Below are positions 44,344-56,514 of a DNA stretch of 64,000 nucleotides, in pieces; within the stretch, counting starts at the first letter, position 1; each line of letters opens with the position of its first letter. Source of the stretch: Brevibacillus reuszeri (GTDB lineage Bacteria > Bacillota > Bacilli > Brevibacillales > Brevibacillaceae); contig NZ_BEXF01000019.1 in the NCBI RefSeq assembly GCF_002897295.1, positions 62,001 through 126,000 of the forward strand. The letters are read 5' to 3'. The notes beneath the pieces are model-generated. The model was not told the DNA's origin, searched no databases, and was given only the letters and a program-made list of their open reading frames with translations. The position numbers and the translations under genes are program-made.

Positions 44344-44721
44344 TTGAAAGAATGGCGTCGTCTTGTGCGTAGCTTCTCTTACGCGCTGCGAGGAATCGTC
44401 TATACCGTGAAGACACAGCGAAACATGCAAATCCACGTAGCCGCTGCCACACTTGTGCTGGCGGCGGCTTGGTGGCTGCAGATTCCCCGCAGCGATGTTT
44501 TGCTGGTCTTTTTTTCTATCGGGCTGGTTTTTTCGTTGGAGCTGATGAATACAGCAGTGGAGGCTGCGGTTGATCTCGCATCCCCGGAGTGGCACGCCAA
44601 GGCCAAAATTGCCAAAGATGCCAGTGCCGGTGCTGTGTTAGTCGCTGCCATTTTGTCCGTTGGGATCGGGATCATGGTCTTCGGGCCACCCCTGCTGGAT
44701 AAAATGACGGGCTGGTGGTAG
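44344..44721 (+). CDS. dgkA: Diacylglycerol/undecaprenol kinase family protein
   Basis: A 125-residue membrane kinase with three helices. The conserved core SLELMNTAVEAAVDL and AKIAKDASAGAVLVAA is intact. In Gram-positive bacteria this family phosphorylates undecaprenol or diacylglycerol; which one is not told by sequence. TTG start after GAGGTAGGAGATTACA. Position between ybeY and cdd as in B. subtilis. Confidence 0.95.
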   Translation: MKEWRRLVRSFSYALRGIVYTVKTQRNMQIHVAAATLVLAAAWWLQIPRSDVLLVFFSIGLVFSLELMNTAVEAAVDLASPEWHAKAKIAKDASAGAVLVAAILSVGIGIMVFGPPLLDKMTGWW

Positions 44722-44776
44722 CACCCACCGATGAACCTTTTGCAAACGCTCGCTATGATAGAGAATAACGATATGA

Positions 44777-46097
<1,321 letters not shown>

Positions 46098-46197
46098 GGT
46101 TTTTATAACCGTTAAAATTTCCAAGGGATAGAATAACGGGCACAGGTGATTCTAAGAAGGAAGTGGATAGACCCGATGTAGGAAAGGATGATGCTCC

Positions 46198-46353
46198 ATG
46201 CTTCGTGACTTTTCTTGGAGAGTTTTCGCTTCAACCGGTGACATCCATGCGTACCTTCTCTACCGGGATCACCCCCAAGCGGATGGGATCACTGAAGAGA
46301 CCTCGCTTGAGTTTGCCCAGGAGGAATTGGGTGACACGCAGGCATGCTTGTAA
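46198..46353 (+). CDS. yqzL: YqzL-family small protein
   Basis: A 51-residue protein in the conserved slot between era and recO. The start [20 protein letters not shown] and the following LLYRDH match the YqzL pattern (WxxFxxTGxxxxYLLYK). The ATG follows AGGAAAGG. Its stop overlaps the recO start by 10 nt, so the two are coupled. Function unknown. Confidence 0.88.
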   Translation: MLRDFSWRVFASTGDIHAYLLYRDHPQADGITEETSLEFAQEELGDTQACL

Positions 46354-47120
46354 AGTGGGAAGGAATTGTCATCCGCAGTGTGGACTACGGTGAGTCCAGC
46401 AAAGTGGTGACATTGTTTACCCGGGAGAACGGCAAACTAGGCTTGATGGCCCGTGGTGCTAAAAAGACAAAGAGCCGTCTTGCTGCCGTCTCCCAGTTGT
46501 TTTCACATGGCTACTACTTATGCAAGGCGGGACCCGGTACGGGGATGCCTGATCTCTCTCAGGGAGATATCGTGAACTCGTTCCGGGAATTGCGGCAAAG
46601 CTTGAATACGACAGCTTATGCCGCATACATAGCAGAACTACTGGATCGCTTGACGCATGAGCGTGAGCCCAATCCTTTTTTATTTCAGCTGTTGCTGCAA
46701 ACCTTTCGTCATCTGGACGAAGGGCGGGACCCGGAGATTCTTTGCCGAATTTTCGAGACCAAGATGCTGATGGTAGCCGGGATTTCTCCGCAGCTATCTG
46801 CATGTGTAAACTGTGGTGCGCAGCGCGAGCCCTATGCGATCAGTGTGACGCAGGGCGGATTGCTGTGCCCCGTTTGTTTGCCTTCTGATCCGTATGCACG
46901 CGCGGTTACCCCTTCGACCTGGAAGCTGCTCAGGCTATTCCAGGTATTTGATTTGGAGCGTCTCGGTGATATCGAGGTGAAGCCAGCCACGCGCAATCAG
47001 CTCAAGCATGTGATACGAAGCTTCATGGATGAGCATCTGGACATCCGGCTGAAAAGTCGCTCATTTTTGGAGCAGCTGGAGAGAATGGAAAGAATGGCGC
47101 AGCCCGACCAAAGTGATTAA
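46344..47120 (+). CDS. recO: DNA repair protein RecO
   Basis: Recombination mediator that helps load RecA with RecR, 258 residues. An N-terminal OB-fold ([20 protein letters not shown]) is followed by a helical domain containing a zinc site: CVNCGAQ and CPVC. It overlaps yqzL. A SigA promoter and T-box leader follow, so recO probably ends this operon. Confidence 0.96.
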   Translation: MLVKWEGIVIRSVDYGESSKVVTLFTRENGKLGLMARGAKKTKSRLAAVSQLFSHGYYLCKAGPGTGMPDLSQGDIVNSFRELRQSLNTTAYAAYIAELLDRLTHEREPNPFLFQLLLQTFRHLDEGRDPEILCRIFETKMLMVAGISPQLSACVNCGAQREPYAISVTQGGLLCPVCLPSDPYARAVTPSTWKLLRLFQVFDLERLGDIEVKPATRNQLKHVIRSFMDEHLDIRLKSRSFLEQLERMERMAQPDQSD

Positions 47121-47149
47121 TTGACATCCGAATTTCTTTTCGATATGAT
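47121..47149 (+). promoter_or_regulatory. SigA promoter of glyQS
   Basis: TTGACA (47121-47126), 17 nt, TATGAT (47144-47149), immediately after recO and ahead of the T-box leader. Confidence 0.85.
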
Positions 47150-47155
47150 AAATAC

Positions 47156-47389
47156 CAACTTGATATGAAAAGTATGCTATGAAGGAAAAGAGTAGTCAGT
47201 CGATGGCTGTAAGAAGCGAATCAGGGACAGTGAAAGCCTGGTCACCAAGCTGATGAAGGGCGTTCTGGAGCAATTGGAATGGTTTGAAGGTGGGCGAACA
47301 TCTGATTCGCCAAGTAGGGTGGAACCGCGAGAATCCTCTCGTCCCTACACTGTCGCTACGAGGCAGTGTAGAGGGCGGGAGTTTTTTTA
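47156..47389 (+). promoter_or_regulatory. Glycyl T-box riboswitch leader with terminator
   Basis: Conserved T-box AAGTAGGGTGGAACCGCG at 47312-47329, followed by a terminator with stem CTACACTG/CAGTGTAG and T-run (47336-47389). Uncharged tRNA-Gly should pair with the T-box and form the antiterminator, switching on glyQS. I could not place the specifier codon with certainty. Confidence 0.93.
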
Positions 47390-47410
47390 TTTTGTGAGGA
47401 GGAAAAAAGC

Positions 47411-48343
47411 ATGAAAATGACATTTCAAGACATCATTTTGACGCTGCAAAACTTTTGGGCAAAGCAAAATTGCCTGATTGTCCAGCCGTACGACGTAGAA
47501 AAAGGAGCGGGTACATTAAACCCGATGACATTCCTGCGCTCCATCGGACCTGAGCCGTGGAATGTGGCGTACGTAGAGCCTTCCCGTCGCCCGGCAGATG
47601 GTCGTTACGGGGAGAACCCAAACCGTTTGTATCAGCATCACCAGTTCCAGGTCATCATGAAGCCATCGCCTGACAATATCCAGGAGCTGTACCTCGAAAG
47701 CTTGCGCCAGCTGGGTATCGAGCCATTGGAGCACGATATTCGCTTCGTTGAGGACAACTGGGAGCATCCGGGACTCGGTGCATGGGGTCTTGGCTGGGAA
47801 GTGTGGCTGGACGGTATGGAAATTACGCAGTTCACTTACTTCCAGCAAGTCGGCGGACTGGAGTGCAAGCCAGTAGCAGTAGAGCTGACATACGGCTTGG
47901 AGCGTTTGGCTTCGTACATTCAGGAAAAAGAAAATGTGTTCGATCTGGAATGGGTTAATGGTTTTACTTACGGGGACGTGTTCCTGCAACCAGAATACGA
48001 GCACTCCAAATACACGTTTGAACTGTCTGATGTAGACATGCTGTTTTCGCTCTACAACACATATGAGGCGGAAGCGAAGCGCCTGATGAAGGAGCGCCTC
48101 GTGTACCCGGCCTATGACTATGTACTGAAATGCTCCCATACCTTTAATCTGCTCGATGCGCGTGGTGCAATCAGCGTGACTGAGCGTACCGGATACATTG
48201 CCCGTGTTCGCAACCTATCCCGTGAAGTGGCGCAAACCTATTATGCAGAGCGTGAGCGTCTTGGTTTCCCGCTTTTGCAAAAGGAAAATGTACAAGCGGA
48301 TGGTCAAGTGGTAAGTGCGAAGGGAGAGGATACGAATGAGTAA
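47411..48343 (+). CDS. glyQ: Glycyl-tRNA synthetase alpha subunit
   Basis: Catalytic subunit of the tetrameric bacterial glycyl-tRNA synthetase, 310 residues. Signature text: [40 protein letters not shown] and [37 protein letters not shown] lies before the ATG. Controlled by the T-box upstream and overlapping glyS by 8 nt. Confidence 0.98.
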   Translation: MKMTFQDIILTLQNFWAKQNCLIVQPYDVEKGAGTLNPMTFLRSIGPEPWNVAYVEPSRRPADGRYGENPNRLYQHHQFQVIMKPSPDNIQELYLESLRQLGIEPLEHDIRFVEDNWEHPGLGAWGLGWEVWLDGMEITQFTYFQQVGGLECKPVAVELTYGLERLASYIQEKENVFDLEWVNGFTYGDVFLQPEYEHSKYTFELSDVDMLFSLYNTYEAEAKRLMKERLVYPAYDYVLKCSHTFNLLDARGAISVTERTGYIARVRNLSREVAQTYYAERERLGFPLLQKENVQADGQVVSAKGEDTNE

Positions 48344-50405
48344 GCGAGATTTACTTATTGAGGTTGGATTGGAAGAAATGCCTGCGCGCTTTGTAGCGCA
48401 GACTGCTGCTCAATTCAAAGAAAAAGTGGAAAAATGGCTAGCTGCTGAACGCATCCCATTTGATCAGATTACTGCATTGGAAACACCTCGCCGTTTCGCT
48501 GTTCTCATCAATGGCTTGGCTGAAAAGCAGCCTGACCGAAACGAGGAAGCCAAAGGCCCTGCTCGAAAAATTGCTCAGGATGAAGCAGGAAACTGGTCCA
48601 AAGCTGCACTGGGCTTCGCCCGCAGCAACAATGTAGAGGCAGATCAGCTCTACTATAAAGAAGTAAATGGAATTGAATACGTTCATGCGCGCAAATCTGA
48701 AGCGGGCAAGGCGACAACCGATTTACTTCCACAGCTGGGCGATGTCATCACCAGCATGAACTTTCCTAAAAACATGCGTTGGGGAGCAAGAGACTTAAAG
48801 TACGTGCGCCCGATTCGTTGGCTGGTAGCGCTGTTTGGTGAAGAGCTGGTTTCACTCGAGGTGGCAGGAGTGAAAAGCGGTCGCGTCTCCCGTGGACACC
48901 GTTTCTTGGGTACCGAAGTGGAAATTAGCAAGCCAGCCGAATACGTGAGCAAGCTTGCTGAGCAGCATGTATTGGTAAATCCGGAGGAGCGCCGTGCGAT
49001 CATCGTGGAACAGATCAAACGGATGGAGCAAGAAAAGGGCTGGAACATTCCGATGGACGAAGGTCTGCTTGATGAAGTCGTCCATCTCGTCGAGTATCCA
49101 ACTGCACTCTACGGTACATTCGAAGAGGAGTTCCTTACCATTCCCCGTGAAGTGTTGGTAACCTCCATGCGTGAGCATCAGCGCTACTTCCCAGTGGAAA
49201 ATGCAAATGGCCAACTGCTGAATCATTTTGTTACCGTGCGAAATGGTGACAGCAGAGCATTGGAAAACGTAGCAAAAGGGAACGAGAAAGTACTGCGTGC
49301 TCGCCTTTCAGACGCTCGCTTCTTCTACGTCGAGGATCAGAAGCTGACGATTGACAGCTGCCTCAAGCGTTTGGAAACGATTGTTTTCCACGAGGAATTG
49401 GGAACGATTGGAGATAAAGTGCGTCGCGTCCGCAAAACGGCAGAACAAATTGGCGCAAAGCTGGGAGTAAGCCAGGAGGAAGCGAAGCAGGTAGACCGGA
49501 TCGCGGAAATCTCCAAATTTGACCTGGTCACGAATATGGTTGGTGAGTTCCCTGAGCTGCAAGGAATTATGGGTGAGGATTACGCTCGTAAAGCTGGCGA
49601 GAGTGATCTGGTCGCGAGTGGCGTATTTGAGCATTACTTGCCGCGCTTCGCCGGAGACAAGATGCCAGTGTCAGCACAAGGTGCGATCGTCAGTATGGCT
49701 GACAAGCTGGACACGATTGTCGGCTGCTTCTCGATCGGTATCGTGCCGACAGGTTCACAGGACCCATATGGACTGCGCCGTATGGCAGCAGCGATTGTAT
49801 CCATTCTGGTGGAGCGGGATTGGCAGCTCTCCTTGGATCAGCTGTGGGACGCAGCGTTAGAAACGTACGCAGCACAAGGCGTCACGAAGCGCCCTGTAGA
49901 AGAAGTGAAAAAGGATCTTGTTGATTTCTTCGCTCTGCGTCTGAAAAACGTTTTGCAAGAAAACCATGTTCGCTATGACGTCATCGATGCAGTACTGTCT
50001 GCTGATCTGACGCAGGTTCCAGATCTCTTGGCAAAAGCGAAAGCATTGATGGCAGCGGTCGAGGACGAGGAATTCAAGCTGATCGTCGAACAATTCAATC
50101 GCGTGAACAACCTCGCACAAAAAGCTGAAGCGGATCAAGTCGATGAAGCGCTGTTTGCAGAAGAAGTAGAGCGCGCCCTGTATCAGTCGTACTTGTCCGT
50201 TTCACAGGAAGTGAGTGTCTTAGCCGATCAGGAGAAGGTGCTGGGGACCCTGTCTACCTTGCGTGAGCCGATCAAGGCGTTCTTCGATCAAGTAATGGTC
50301 ATGGCCGAGGATCAAGCTGTCCGTGCCAACAGATTGGGACTTTTGCTTCGTCTATCCCGTCTCATTTTTGGATACGCTGACTTTGCAAAGATTGTTTTTG
50401 CGTAA
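48336..50405 (+). CDS. glyS: Glycyl-tRNA synthetase beta subunit
   Basis: tRNA-binding subunit, 689 residues. It begins [20 protein letters not shown] and contains NFPKNMRWG and [11 protein letters not shown], and the HD-type and anticodon-binding C-terminal regions. ATG at 48336; the frame extends to 48315 but that part overlaps glyQ and adds charged residues. Ends with a strong terminator. Confidence 0.97.
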   Translation: MSKRDLLIEVGLEEMPARFVAQTAAQFKEKVEKWLAAERIPFDQITALETPRRFAVLINGLAEKQPDRNEEAKGPARKIAQDEAGNWSKAALGFARSNNVEADQLYYKEVNGIEYVHARKSEAGKATTDLLPQLGDVITSMNFPKNMRWGARDLKYVRPIRWLVALFGEELVSLEVAGVKSGRVSRGHRFLGTEVEISKPAEYVSKLAEQHVLVNPEERRAIIVEQIKRMEQEKGWNIPMDEGLLDEVVHLVEYPTALYGTFEEEFLTIPREVLVTSMREHQRYFPVENANGQLLNHFVTVRNGDSRALENVAKGNEKVLRARLSDARFFYVEDQKLTIDSCLKRLETIVFHEELGTIGDKVRRVRKTAEQIGAKLGVSQEEAKQVDRIAEISKFDLVTNMVGEFPELQGIMGEDYARKAGESDLVASGVFEHYLPRFAGDKMPVSAQGAIVSMADKLDTIVGCFSIGIVPTGSQDPYGLRRMAAAIVSILVERDWQLSLDQLWDAALETYAAQGVTKRPVEEVKKDLVDFFALRLKNVLQENHVRYDVIDAVLSADLTQVPDLLAKAKALMAAVEDEEFKLIVEQFNRVNNLAQKAEADQVDEALFAEEVERALYQSYLSVSQEVSVLADQEKVLGTLSTLREPIKAFFDQVMVMAEDQAVRANRLGLLLRLSRLIFGYADFAKIVFA

Positions 50406-50415
50406 CCAAATAGGT

Positions 50416-50453
50416 GGTGCCTCCGTCAAAAAAAGGTCGGAGGCACCTTTTTT
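50416..50453 (+). terminator. Terminator after glyQS
   Basis: Perfect stem GGTGCCTCCG/CGGAGGCACC with six T. Confidence 0.94.
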
Positions 50454-50523
50454 CCACGCGAAAGAAGGAATATCCAGTCGAATAGAGTAATACTAGGAAG
50501 AGGTAAAGATAGAACCGGGGTGA

Positions 50524-51168
50524 TTGGTCATCGAGCTTACCAAACGACAAGAGCAGATCTTACAGATAGTGAAGGATGACGGACCGATAACCGGGGAGCA
50601 TATCGCAGAAAGGCTGCATTTGACTCGCGCCACACTGCGCCCCGATCTCTCCATCCTCACCATGTCAGGATATTTAGAAGCCAGACCTCGGGTCGGGTAT
50701 TTTTATGCCGGGAGACCAGCGAGCTCGGTTATTAGTGAACGGCTTCACAAGCTTATCGTCAACGACTACAAGGCGGTACCGATTGTAGTCGCCGAATCCG
50801 CTTCTGCCTACGACGCGATCGTTACACTCTTCTTGGAGGATGTCGGCACGTTGTTCGTCGTTAATCAAAAAGGCTACTTGGCTGGCGTGATATCACGAAA
50901 GGACCTTTTGCGTGCCTCATTAGGCAACAAAACGCTTGAGGACGTGCCGGTTGGTATCATCATGTCTCGGATGCCGAATATCATTACTTGCTCTCCCGAG
51001 GAAACCTTGTATGCGGCAGCAAAAAAGCTGATTGATTTTCAGATTGACTCTTTGCCTGTAGTTCGGCCAAGCGAAGAAGATCCCAAGTTTATGGAGCTGA
51101 CTGGGAGAGTCACCAAGACGACGATAGCCAAAGCGTTTGTAGAATTGGGCAGCGAACCGAAAGTGTAG
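50524..51168 (+). CDS. ccpN: CcpN-type transcriptional repressor (HTH + CBS)
   Basis: Repressor of gluconeogenic genes in B. subtilis, 214 residues. N-terminal winged helix (LTKRQEQILQIVKDDGPITG) and two CBS domains (about 80-135 and 150-205) that sense nucleotides. TTG at 50524 is the likely start. ppsR follows after 11 nt, the ccpN-ppsR (yqzB-yqfL) operon order of B. subtilis, linking both to phosphoenolpyruvate control. Confidence 0.92.
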   Translation: MVIELTKRQEQILQIVKDDGPITGEHIAERLHLTRATLRPDLSILTMSGYLEARPRVGYFYAGRPASSVISERLHKLIVNDYKAVPIVVAESASAYDAIVTLFLEDVGTLFVVNQKGYLAGVISRKDLLRASLGNKTLEDVPVGIIMSRMPNIITCSPEETLYAAAKKLIDFQIDSLPVVRPSEEDPKFMELTGRVTKTTIAKAFVELGSEPKV

Positions 51169-51179
51169 GAGGAGAAGCG

Positions 51180-52016
51180 ATGCAAGTAAATCAACAAGGA
51201 CAGCTCATCTACGTAGTCTCAGACTCCATCGGCGAAACGGCCGAGCTTGTCGTTCGCGCAGGAGCTAGTCAATTCGATCGATTCATGATCGACGTTCAAA
51301 AATATCCCTACATAGAAGACAAGGATTCCATTGACGAAATTATTGCCTCTGCTAAGGAATCGAAGGCAATGATCGTTTTTACTCTGGTCATTCCAGAGCT
51401 GAATGCTTATATCACCAAGCAGGCGGCGCTCCATGGGATCCCCGCGATTGATGTGATGGGGCCGCTCATGCAAACGCTTCAAGGCATGCTGAAGGAGCCT
51501 CCGACAGGAAAACCTGGCCTCGTTCGCCGTCTGGATGAAGAGTATTTCCGCAAAGTAGATGCGATCGAGTTTGCAGTTAAATACGACGACGGACGTGATC
51601 CGCGTGGTCTTTTGCGGGCAGATGTCGTTTTAATCGGGGTCTCTCGTACATCAAAGACACCGCTGTCTATGTATTTGGCAAACAAGCGTCTGAAGGTAGC
51701 AAACGTCCCTCTCGTTCCAGAGGTCGAGCCACCCGAAGAATTGTTCCAGCTGCCAGTGGAGCGATGTATCGGCCTTACGATTAATCCTGAGCAATTAAAC
51801 GGAATCCGCACCGAACGGTTAAAAGCGCTTGGTTTGACTGCTCAAGCCAACTACGCCAATCTCGATCGGATTGCGGAGGAGCTGGCGTATTCAAAAAAAA
51901 TAATCGACCGTCTTGGGTGCACGGTAATCGATGTCTCCAACAAGGCTGTAGAAGAAACAGCGAATATCATTCTGGAGATGATTCGCAAAAACAATCTTCG
52001 CAGCGAAAGGAAATAG
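51180..52016 (+). CDS. ppsR: Putative pyruvate, phosphate dikinase regulatory protein (YqfL/PpsR family)
   Basis: Bifunctional kinase/phosphorylase family, 278 residues. N-terminal YVVSDSIGETAELVVRAGAS, a P-loop-like GVSRTSKTPLSMYLANKR and NPEQLNGIRTERLKALG are conserved. In B. subtilis the homologue modulates CcpN activity; the neighbouring gene fits. AGGAGGAGAAGCG precedes the ATG. Confidence 0.93.
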   Translation: MQVNQQGQLIYVVSDSIGETAELVVRAGASQFDRFMIDVQKYPYIEDKDSIDEIIASAKESKAMIVFTLVIPELNAYITKQAALHGIPAIDVMGPLMQTLQGMLKEPPTGKPGLVRRLDEEYFRKVDAIEFAVKYDDGRDPRGLLRADVVLIGVSRTSKTPLSMYLANKRLKVANVPLVPEVEPPEELFQLPVERCIGLTINPEQLNGIRTERLKALGLTAQANYANLDRIAEELAYSKKIIDRLGCTVIDVSNKAVEETANIILEMIRKNNLRSERK

Positions 52017-52155
52017 GTCAAAAGAAGGGATTTGCCGTTTTTTGTAGAAAACGTGTAGCAAGGATCAACGATCATGAGCTTCCACCCGCGTTTATTGCTC
52101 GCGGAAATGTGGAAAAGTAGAAAAGAAGAAAAGAAGTTTGATCTAAAGAAGGAAA

Positions 52156-52184
52156 TTGACGAATTTTGACGAACTAAATAATCT
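52156..52184 (+). promoter_or_regulatory. SigA promoter of dnaG-sigA
   Basis: TTGACG (52156-52161), 17 nt, TAATCT (52179-52184), 34 nt before the dnaG start. Confidence 0.65.
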
Positions 52185-52217
52185 CACGTGCGATTCTCCT
52201 TAAAAAGGTGGATAGAC

Positions 52218-54080
52218 ATGACTGGTCCCACTTCAGATGAATTTGTAAATCAAGTGCGTGCCGCTGTCGACATCATAGACGTTGTAGGAGAGTACGTTCA
52301 ACTGAGAAAAAGCGGTCGTGCCTTTGTTGGGCTTTGTCCGTTTCACTCTGAAAAGAGCCCTTCCTTCAACGTAAATGCAGAGCGACAGTTTTTTCATTGC
52401 TTTGGCTGTGGGGCAGGTGGGGATATCTTTTCCTTTTTAATGAAGCTGGAGCAGCTGTCTTTTCCCGAAGCACTTCATAAATTGGCGGATCGTGCCGGGA
52501 TTGCAGTGCCCCAGACACAGCAAGAAGAAGATACTCCGGAAAAGCGCGCGAAGCAAGCCATGCATGAAGCACATCAGCTTGTTTCCAAGCTATACCACTA
52601 CGTACTGACAAAAACCCCCTACGGTGTAGAAGCAATGAAGTATCTCACCAAGCGCGGGATGTCAGAGCAGACCCTCGTGGAGTATCAAATTGGGTTCGCC
52701 CCAGATTCTTGGGATTTCGTTACGCAGTTTTTGAAAAAACGGCGGTTTTCCCAGGAATTGATGGTGGAGGCAGGACTCTTGGCCAAAAGCGATGCGGGAA
52801 AAGTATTTGACCGTTTTCGCGGCCGTGTCATGTTTCCTATTCAGGATTCGCAAGGGAATGTCATCGGATTTGGCGGACGATTATTAGGTGGATCACAGCC
52901 CAAATCACAACCGAAGTATCTCAACAGCCCGGAAAGCCTCCTGTTTAACAAGAGCGCAACCCTTTTCAATCTGCATCGTGCCCGCCCATACATAAGAAAA
53001 AGAAAGCAGGCATTGCTGTTTGAAGGGTATGTCGATGTAATTTCGGCATGGCAGGCAGGCTTCACACAAGGGATTGCAACTTTGGGAACGGCTTTGACTG
53101 AGCAGCAGGCTCGAATGATAAGACGAAACGTCGATTCAATTGTTCTTTGCTACGACGGAGACGCTGCCGGTCAAGAAGCAACGAGTAAGGCTATACATGT
53201 TTTGCAGCAAGCGGGGTTGATTGTACGGGTCGCACCATTGCCACAAGGCTCTGACCCGGATGATTATATTCGCCAGCATGGGGCTGAAGCGTTTTCGCAG
53301 CAAGTATTGTTACAAGCGATGCCGGTTACAGCATTTCGTTTGAAACAATTGCGAAGCCAGTACGTAATAAAAGATGAGACAGATAAAACACGCTTGATCG
53401 CAAAAGCGGTAGAAATCATCAACGAACTGGACAGCCCGGTGGAACGGGATTTGTATCAAAGGCAGTTGGCAGAAGAATACTCCCTGACTCTCGGCGATCT
53501 CAAATGGGAGTCAAAGCGTGTATACAATCAGCAAAAAAGTGAACGCCAAAGGGATAAAGTAGCGCCAGCATGGAATAATAGTATAAATAATGGCAAAGTT
53601 ACGCTCGCAAAATCACTTCCGCCCGCTTACCATACGGCTGAGCGCATGCTGCTTTACTACATGATGCGTGATGAAGAAATTGCTCTGCGCGTCCAAAAGG
53701 AATGCAGCGCCCACTTTCAAGTGGACGAACATGATGCGCTGGCTGCCTACCTGTACGCCTACTACGCAGAGGGAAACCCGGAAGACCCTGGAAAGTTTAT
53801 ACATTTTGTGCAAGACGATTCGTTAAAGCAATTAGCCTCGGGATTGGCCATGATGGAGTGCAAGGAAGACGTATCTGAGTTAGAGATCGGTGACTACATC
53901 AAACAAGTGAATAACTACCCGAAGCGTGCCGAGTTGGAACGATTGCGCGAAGAGCAGCGGAGCTTACACCTCCAAGCGGCCGCAGCGGACAGCGAGGATG
54001 CGCGCAAACAACTGGAAATTCAAGCAGCCGTCACAGGGATGAAGATTCTTGAATTGGAAAATGCTTTAAAAGAAGGGTAG
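52218..54080 (+). CDS. dnaG: DNA primase DnaG
   Basis: Primes lagging-strand synthesis, 620 residues. The CHC2 zinc finger (CPFHSEKSPSF, then CFGCGAGGD), the RNA polymerase core with the Toprim motifs LFEGYVDVISAWQAG and DGDAAGQEAT, and a C-terminal helicase-binding domain are present. ATG at 52218 after AAGGTGG; the upstream frame is within the leader. Followed by sigA, with yqxD absent compared with B. subtilis. Confidence 0.97.
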   Translation: MTGPTSDEFVNQVRAAVDIIDVVGEYVQLRKSGRAFVGLCPFHSEKSPSFNVNAERQFFHCFGCGAGGDIFSFLMKLEQLSFPEALHKLADRAGIAVPQTQQEEDTPEKRAKQAMHEAHQLVSKLYHYVLTKTPYGVEAMKYLTKRGMSEQTLVEYQIGFAPDSWDFVTQFLKKRRFSQELMVEAGLLAKSDAGKVFDRFRGRVMFPIQDSQGNVIGFGGRLLGGSQPKSQPKYLNSPESLLFNKSATLFNLHRARPYIRKRKQALLFEGYVDVISAWQAGFTQGIATLGTALTEQQARMIRRNVDSIVLCYDGDAAGQEATSKAIHVLQQAGLIVRVAPLPQGSDPDDYIRQHGAEAFSQQVLLQAMPVTAFRLKQLRSQYVIKDETDKTRLIAKAVEIINELDSPVERDLYQRQLAEEYSLTLGDLKWESKRVYNQQKSERQRDKVAPAWNNSINNGKVTLAKSLPPAYHTAERMLLYYMMRDEEIALRVQKECSAHFQVDEHDALAAYLYAYYAEGNPEDPGKFIHFVQDDSLKQLASGLAMMECKEDVSELEIGDYIKQVNNYPKRAELERLREEQRSLHLQAAAADSEDARKQLEIQAAVTGMKILELENALKEG

Positions 54081-54114
54081 CTTCAGATCATTCCCGGGGA
54101 AGGAGGGATAGTAG

Positions 54115-55245
54115 ATGAACAAGCAAAATATCACTTCTGACATGGAAGCAATGTCCATCGAACAAGTGAAGGAACAGTTGGTCGAATTAGGCAAGAAACG
54201 CGGCGTATTGTCGTATAAAGAAATTACTGATCGCCTCGCAGGATTTGAACAGGATTCAGATCAAATGGATGAGTTTTTTGAATACCTGGGTGATCAAGGC
54301 ATTGAGATAAACAACAATGAAAACGATGACGACGACGATGAGGTCGATCAAATGGTCATCAAGGACGACGACAACGAGGAATTCGACTTTGATGATCTCT
54401 CCGTTCCGCCTGGAATTAAGATCAATGACCCTGTAAGAATGTATTTAAAGGAAATCGGACGTGTTCCTCTGCTCTCCGCTGAAGAGGAGATTAAACTTGC
54501 CCAGCGTATTGAACAGGGCGACGAAGAAGCAAAACGACGTCTTGCAGAAGCAAACCTCCGATTGGTGGTATCGATTGCCAAACGTTATGTCGGACGCGGC
54601 ATGCTGTTCCTTGACTTGATCCAAGAAGGAAATATGGGTCTGATTAAAGCGGTAGAAAAATTTGACTACCGCAAAGGCTACAAGTTCAGTACGTATGCGA
54701 CATGGTGGATTCGTCAGGCCATTACTCGTGCGATTGCTGACCAGGCACGTACGATCCGGATTCCGGTGCATATGGTAGAAACCATCAACAAACTGATACG
54801 CGTATCACGTCAGCTGCTCCAAGAGCTCGGTCGTGAGCCGATGCCGGAAGAAATTGCTGAAAAAATGGATTTGACTCCGGAAAAAGTACGCGAAATTATG
54901 AAAATCGCTCAAGAGCCAGTATCGTTGGAGACACCAATCGGGGAAGAAGATGATTCCCACTTGGGGGACTTTATCGAGGACCAGGATGCACTGGAACCAT
55001 CAGATGCAGCGGCTTATGAGCTGTTAAAAGAACAATTGGAAGACGTTCTGGATACGTTGACAGATCGTGAAGAAAACGTACTGCGTTTACGTTTTGGTCT
55101 TGATGACGGGCGCACGCGCACGTTGGAAGAAGTGGGGAAAGTATTTGGCGTGACCCGTGAACGGATTCGTCAAATCGAGGCAAAAGCCCTTCGTAAGCTT
55201 CGTCATCCAAGCAGAAGCAAGCGCTTAAAAGATTTCTTGGAATAA
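54115..55245 (+). CDS. sigA: Housekeeping RNA polymerase sigma factor SigA (RpoD)
   Basis: Primary sigma factor, 376 residues. Region 1.1 at the N-terminus, a strongly acidic spacer (about 63-105), region 1.2 ([18 protein letters not shown]), region 2 ([20 protein letters not shown]), region 3 and region 4.2 ([20 protein letters not shown]). In the conserved dnaG-sigA operon, with a terminator directly after. Confidence 0.98.
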   Translation: MNKQNITSDMEAMSIEQVKEQLVELGKKRGVLSYKEITDRLAGFEQDSDQMDEFFEYLGDQGIEINNNENDDDDDEVDQMVIKDDDNEEFDFDDLSVPPGIKINDPVRMYLKEIGRVPLLSAEEEIKLAQRIEQGDEEAKRRLAEANLRLVVSIAKRYVGRGMLFLDLIQEGNMGLIKAVEKFDYRKGYKFSTYATWWIRQAITRAIADQARTIRIPVHMVETINKLIRVSRQLLQELGREPMPEEIAEKMDLTPEKVREIMKIAQEPVSLETPIGEEDDSHLGDFIEDQDALEPSDAAAYELLKEQLEDVLDTLTDREENVLRLRFGLDDGRTRTLEEVGKVFGVTRERIRQIEAKALRKLRHPSRSKRLKDFLE

Positions 55246-55264
55246 CCGATATAAGTAGTATGTG

Positions 55265-55296
55265 GCCTACGTTAGCCGACGTAGGCTTTTCTTTTT
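55265..55296 (+). terminator. Terminator after sigA
   Basis: Stem GCCTACGT/ACGTAGGC with a T-rich tail. Confidence 0.9.
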
Positions 55297-55336
55297 GAAA
55301 TCCGACGATCATAGTCGATAGTAAGGAGGGGCCGCG

Positions 55337-56266
55337 TTGGACGACCAGCGCAAACGAACCATCATAACCGAAATTGAAAACTGGCGACGAAATCACTTGC
55401 TGCCTGAACATTACTGCATTTTCCTGTTAAATCTGTATACAGAAGGTGATCGTCCGCAAACTCCAGCATCCGCAGGCAGGGGAGAAAGAAGAGGAGCAAG
55501 AACAGATGCTGCAGTAGGAACAGGTACTGGCTCAGGTAAAGGCGGAGAATCGTCAGCCGCTTACGCCTACGAAACGAGACCTATTTCTCCTGTCACAGGG
55601 AAAATGGTGTTAGCATGGCTCCTTGGTGCATTTGTGATTGCCGGATTGATCTTGCTTGCTTTTCATTTTAACCGTTTTCAAACCCCAATGCAAATTACCA
55701 TCTTTGCCTGCTTTGCTCTTGTTTTCTATATTCTGGGATTTGCTTTTCGCAGGTCGGCACCTCCTTTGACTCATTTGTTTCTGGGTCTTTCATTTCTGAT
55801 ATTGATTGCAGGCGGTATTTATTGCATAAAGCAGCTTAATGGTTCGCTGCCCTTGATTCTCGTTTATCTAGGGGTCATTTGTATTTTGCTCAGTATGAGT
55901 GCCTTTTTGTTTGGATTCACGTACTTGCTGTATGGCGGCATGTTTGGATTAGCTATTTTGTATGGAGTAGCGACGGTTCACCGCGTAGGCGAGGATTATT
56001 CCTGGTGGAAGTCTGAGCTGTATTGGGTTCCGTTGGCCTGCCTTTTGACGGGGATGGGGTTCTTGATGAACAGTGCAAATCCAAAATGGGCAGGTGTTTT
56101 TGCCGTTTGTGGCTTGGCAGCATTTTTTGGTGCAGAGATTCAGTCTCTCTATATCCCAGAAGCCAAACGCGACATCATCCAGCTATTACTGTTTATCAAA
56201 GTCTTCATCGCATCTGCTTTCTTTTTCTTCACACGAGGCTATTGGTACACATGGCTGCGCCTGTAA
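55337..56266 (+). CDS. Polytopic membrane protein of unknown function
   Basis: A 309-residue protein: a cytoplasmic N-terminus (WRRNHLLPEHYCIFLLNLYT, reminiscent of DUF2157-type starts), a Gly/Arg/Ser-rich linker (about 40-80) and about eight transmembrane helices. TTG start after AGGAGGGGCCGCG. It lies where cccA occurs after sigA in B. subtilis. No transporter or enzyme signature is visible. Confidence 0.75.
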   Translation: MDDQRKRTIITEIENWRRNHLLPEHYCIFLLNLYTEGDRPQTPASAGRGERRGARTDAAVGTGTGSGKGGESSAAYAYETRPISPVTGKMVLAWLLGAFVIAGLILLAFHFNRFQTPMQITIFACFALVFYILGFAFRRSAPPLTHLFLGLSFLILIAGGIYCIKQLNGSLPLILVYLGVICILLSMSAFLFGFTYLLYGGMFGLAILYGVATVHRVGEDYSWWKSELYWVPLACLLTGMGFLMNSANPKWAGVFAVCGLAAFFGAEIQSLYIPEAKRDIIQLLLFIKVFIASAFFFFTRGYWYTWLRL

Positions 56267-56297
56267 AAGGGACGGTACGTGGATTCGTTCGTTTTCC

Positions 56298-56326
56298 TTG
56301 CCCATGTGGTTTGGTACAATGATAAT
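56298..56326 (+). promoter_or_regulatory. SigA-type promoter of the 54-residue membrane protein
   Basis: TTGCCC (56298-56303), 17 nt, GATAAT (56321-56326), 24 nt before the start. Confidence 0.55.
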
Positions 56327-56349
56327 AGAGAGAAATGTGGGGGGATTGG

Positions 56350-56514
56350 ATGAATAGTAATAGTAAGGTTTTGATCGGAATTTTGCTCGCGGTCGTTTTT
56401 CTTGGCGGAGAAACGGCTATGCAGCTTATGGGTGTTAACACGTATTATATTGGATACATATTGGGGGCCGTGTCCTTTTTGGGGGCGGTTTTGCTGGGAG
56501 CACGCCGACGTTAG
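56350..56514 (+). CDS. 54-residue two-helix membrane protein
   Basis: Two hydrophobic segments (VLIGILLAVVFLGG and YILGAVSFLGAVLLG) separated by a short loop, with a basic tail (ARRR). GGGGGGATTGG before the ATG serves as ribosome binding site. The stop codon lies inside the following terminator hairpin. I do not recognise the family. Confidence 0.68.
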   Translation: MNSNSKVLIGILLAVVFLGGETAMQLMGVNTYYIGYILGAVSFLGAVLLGARRR

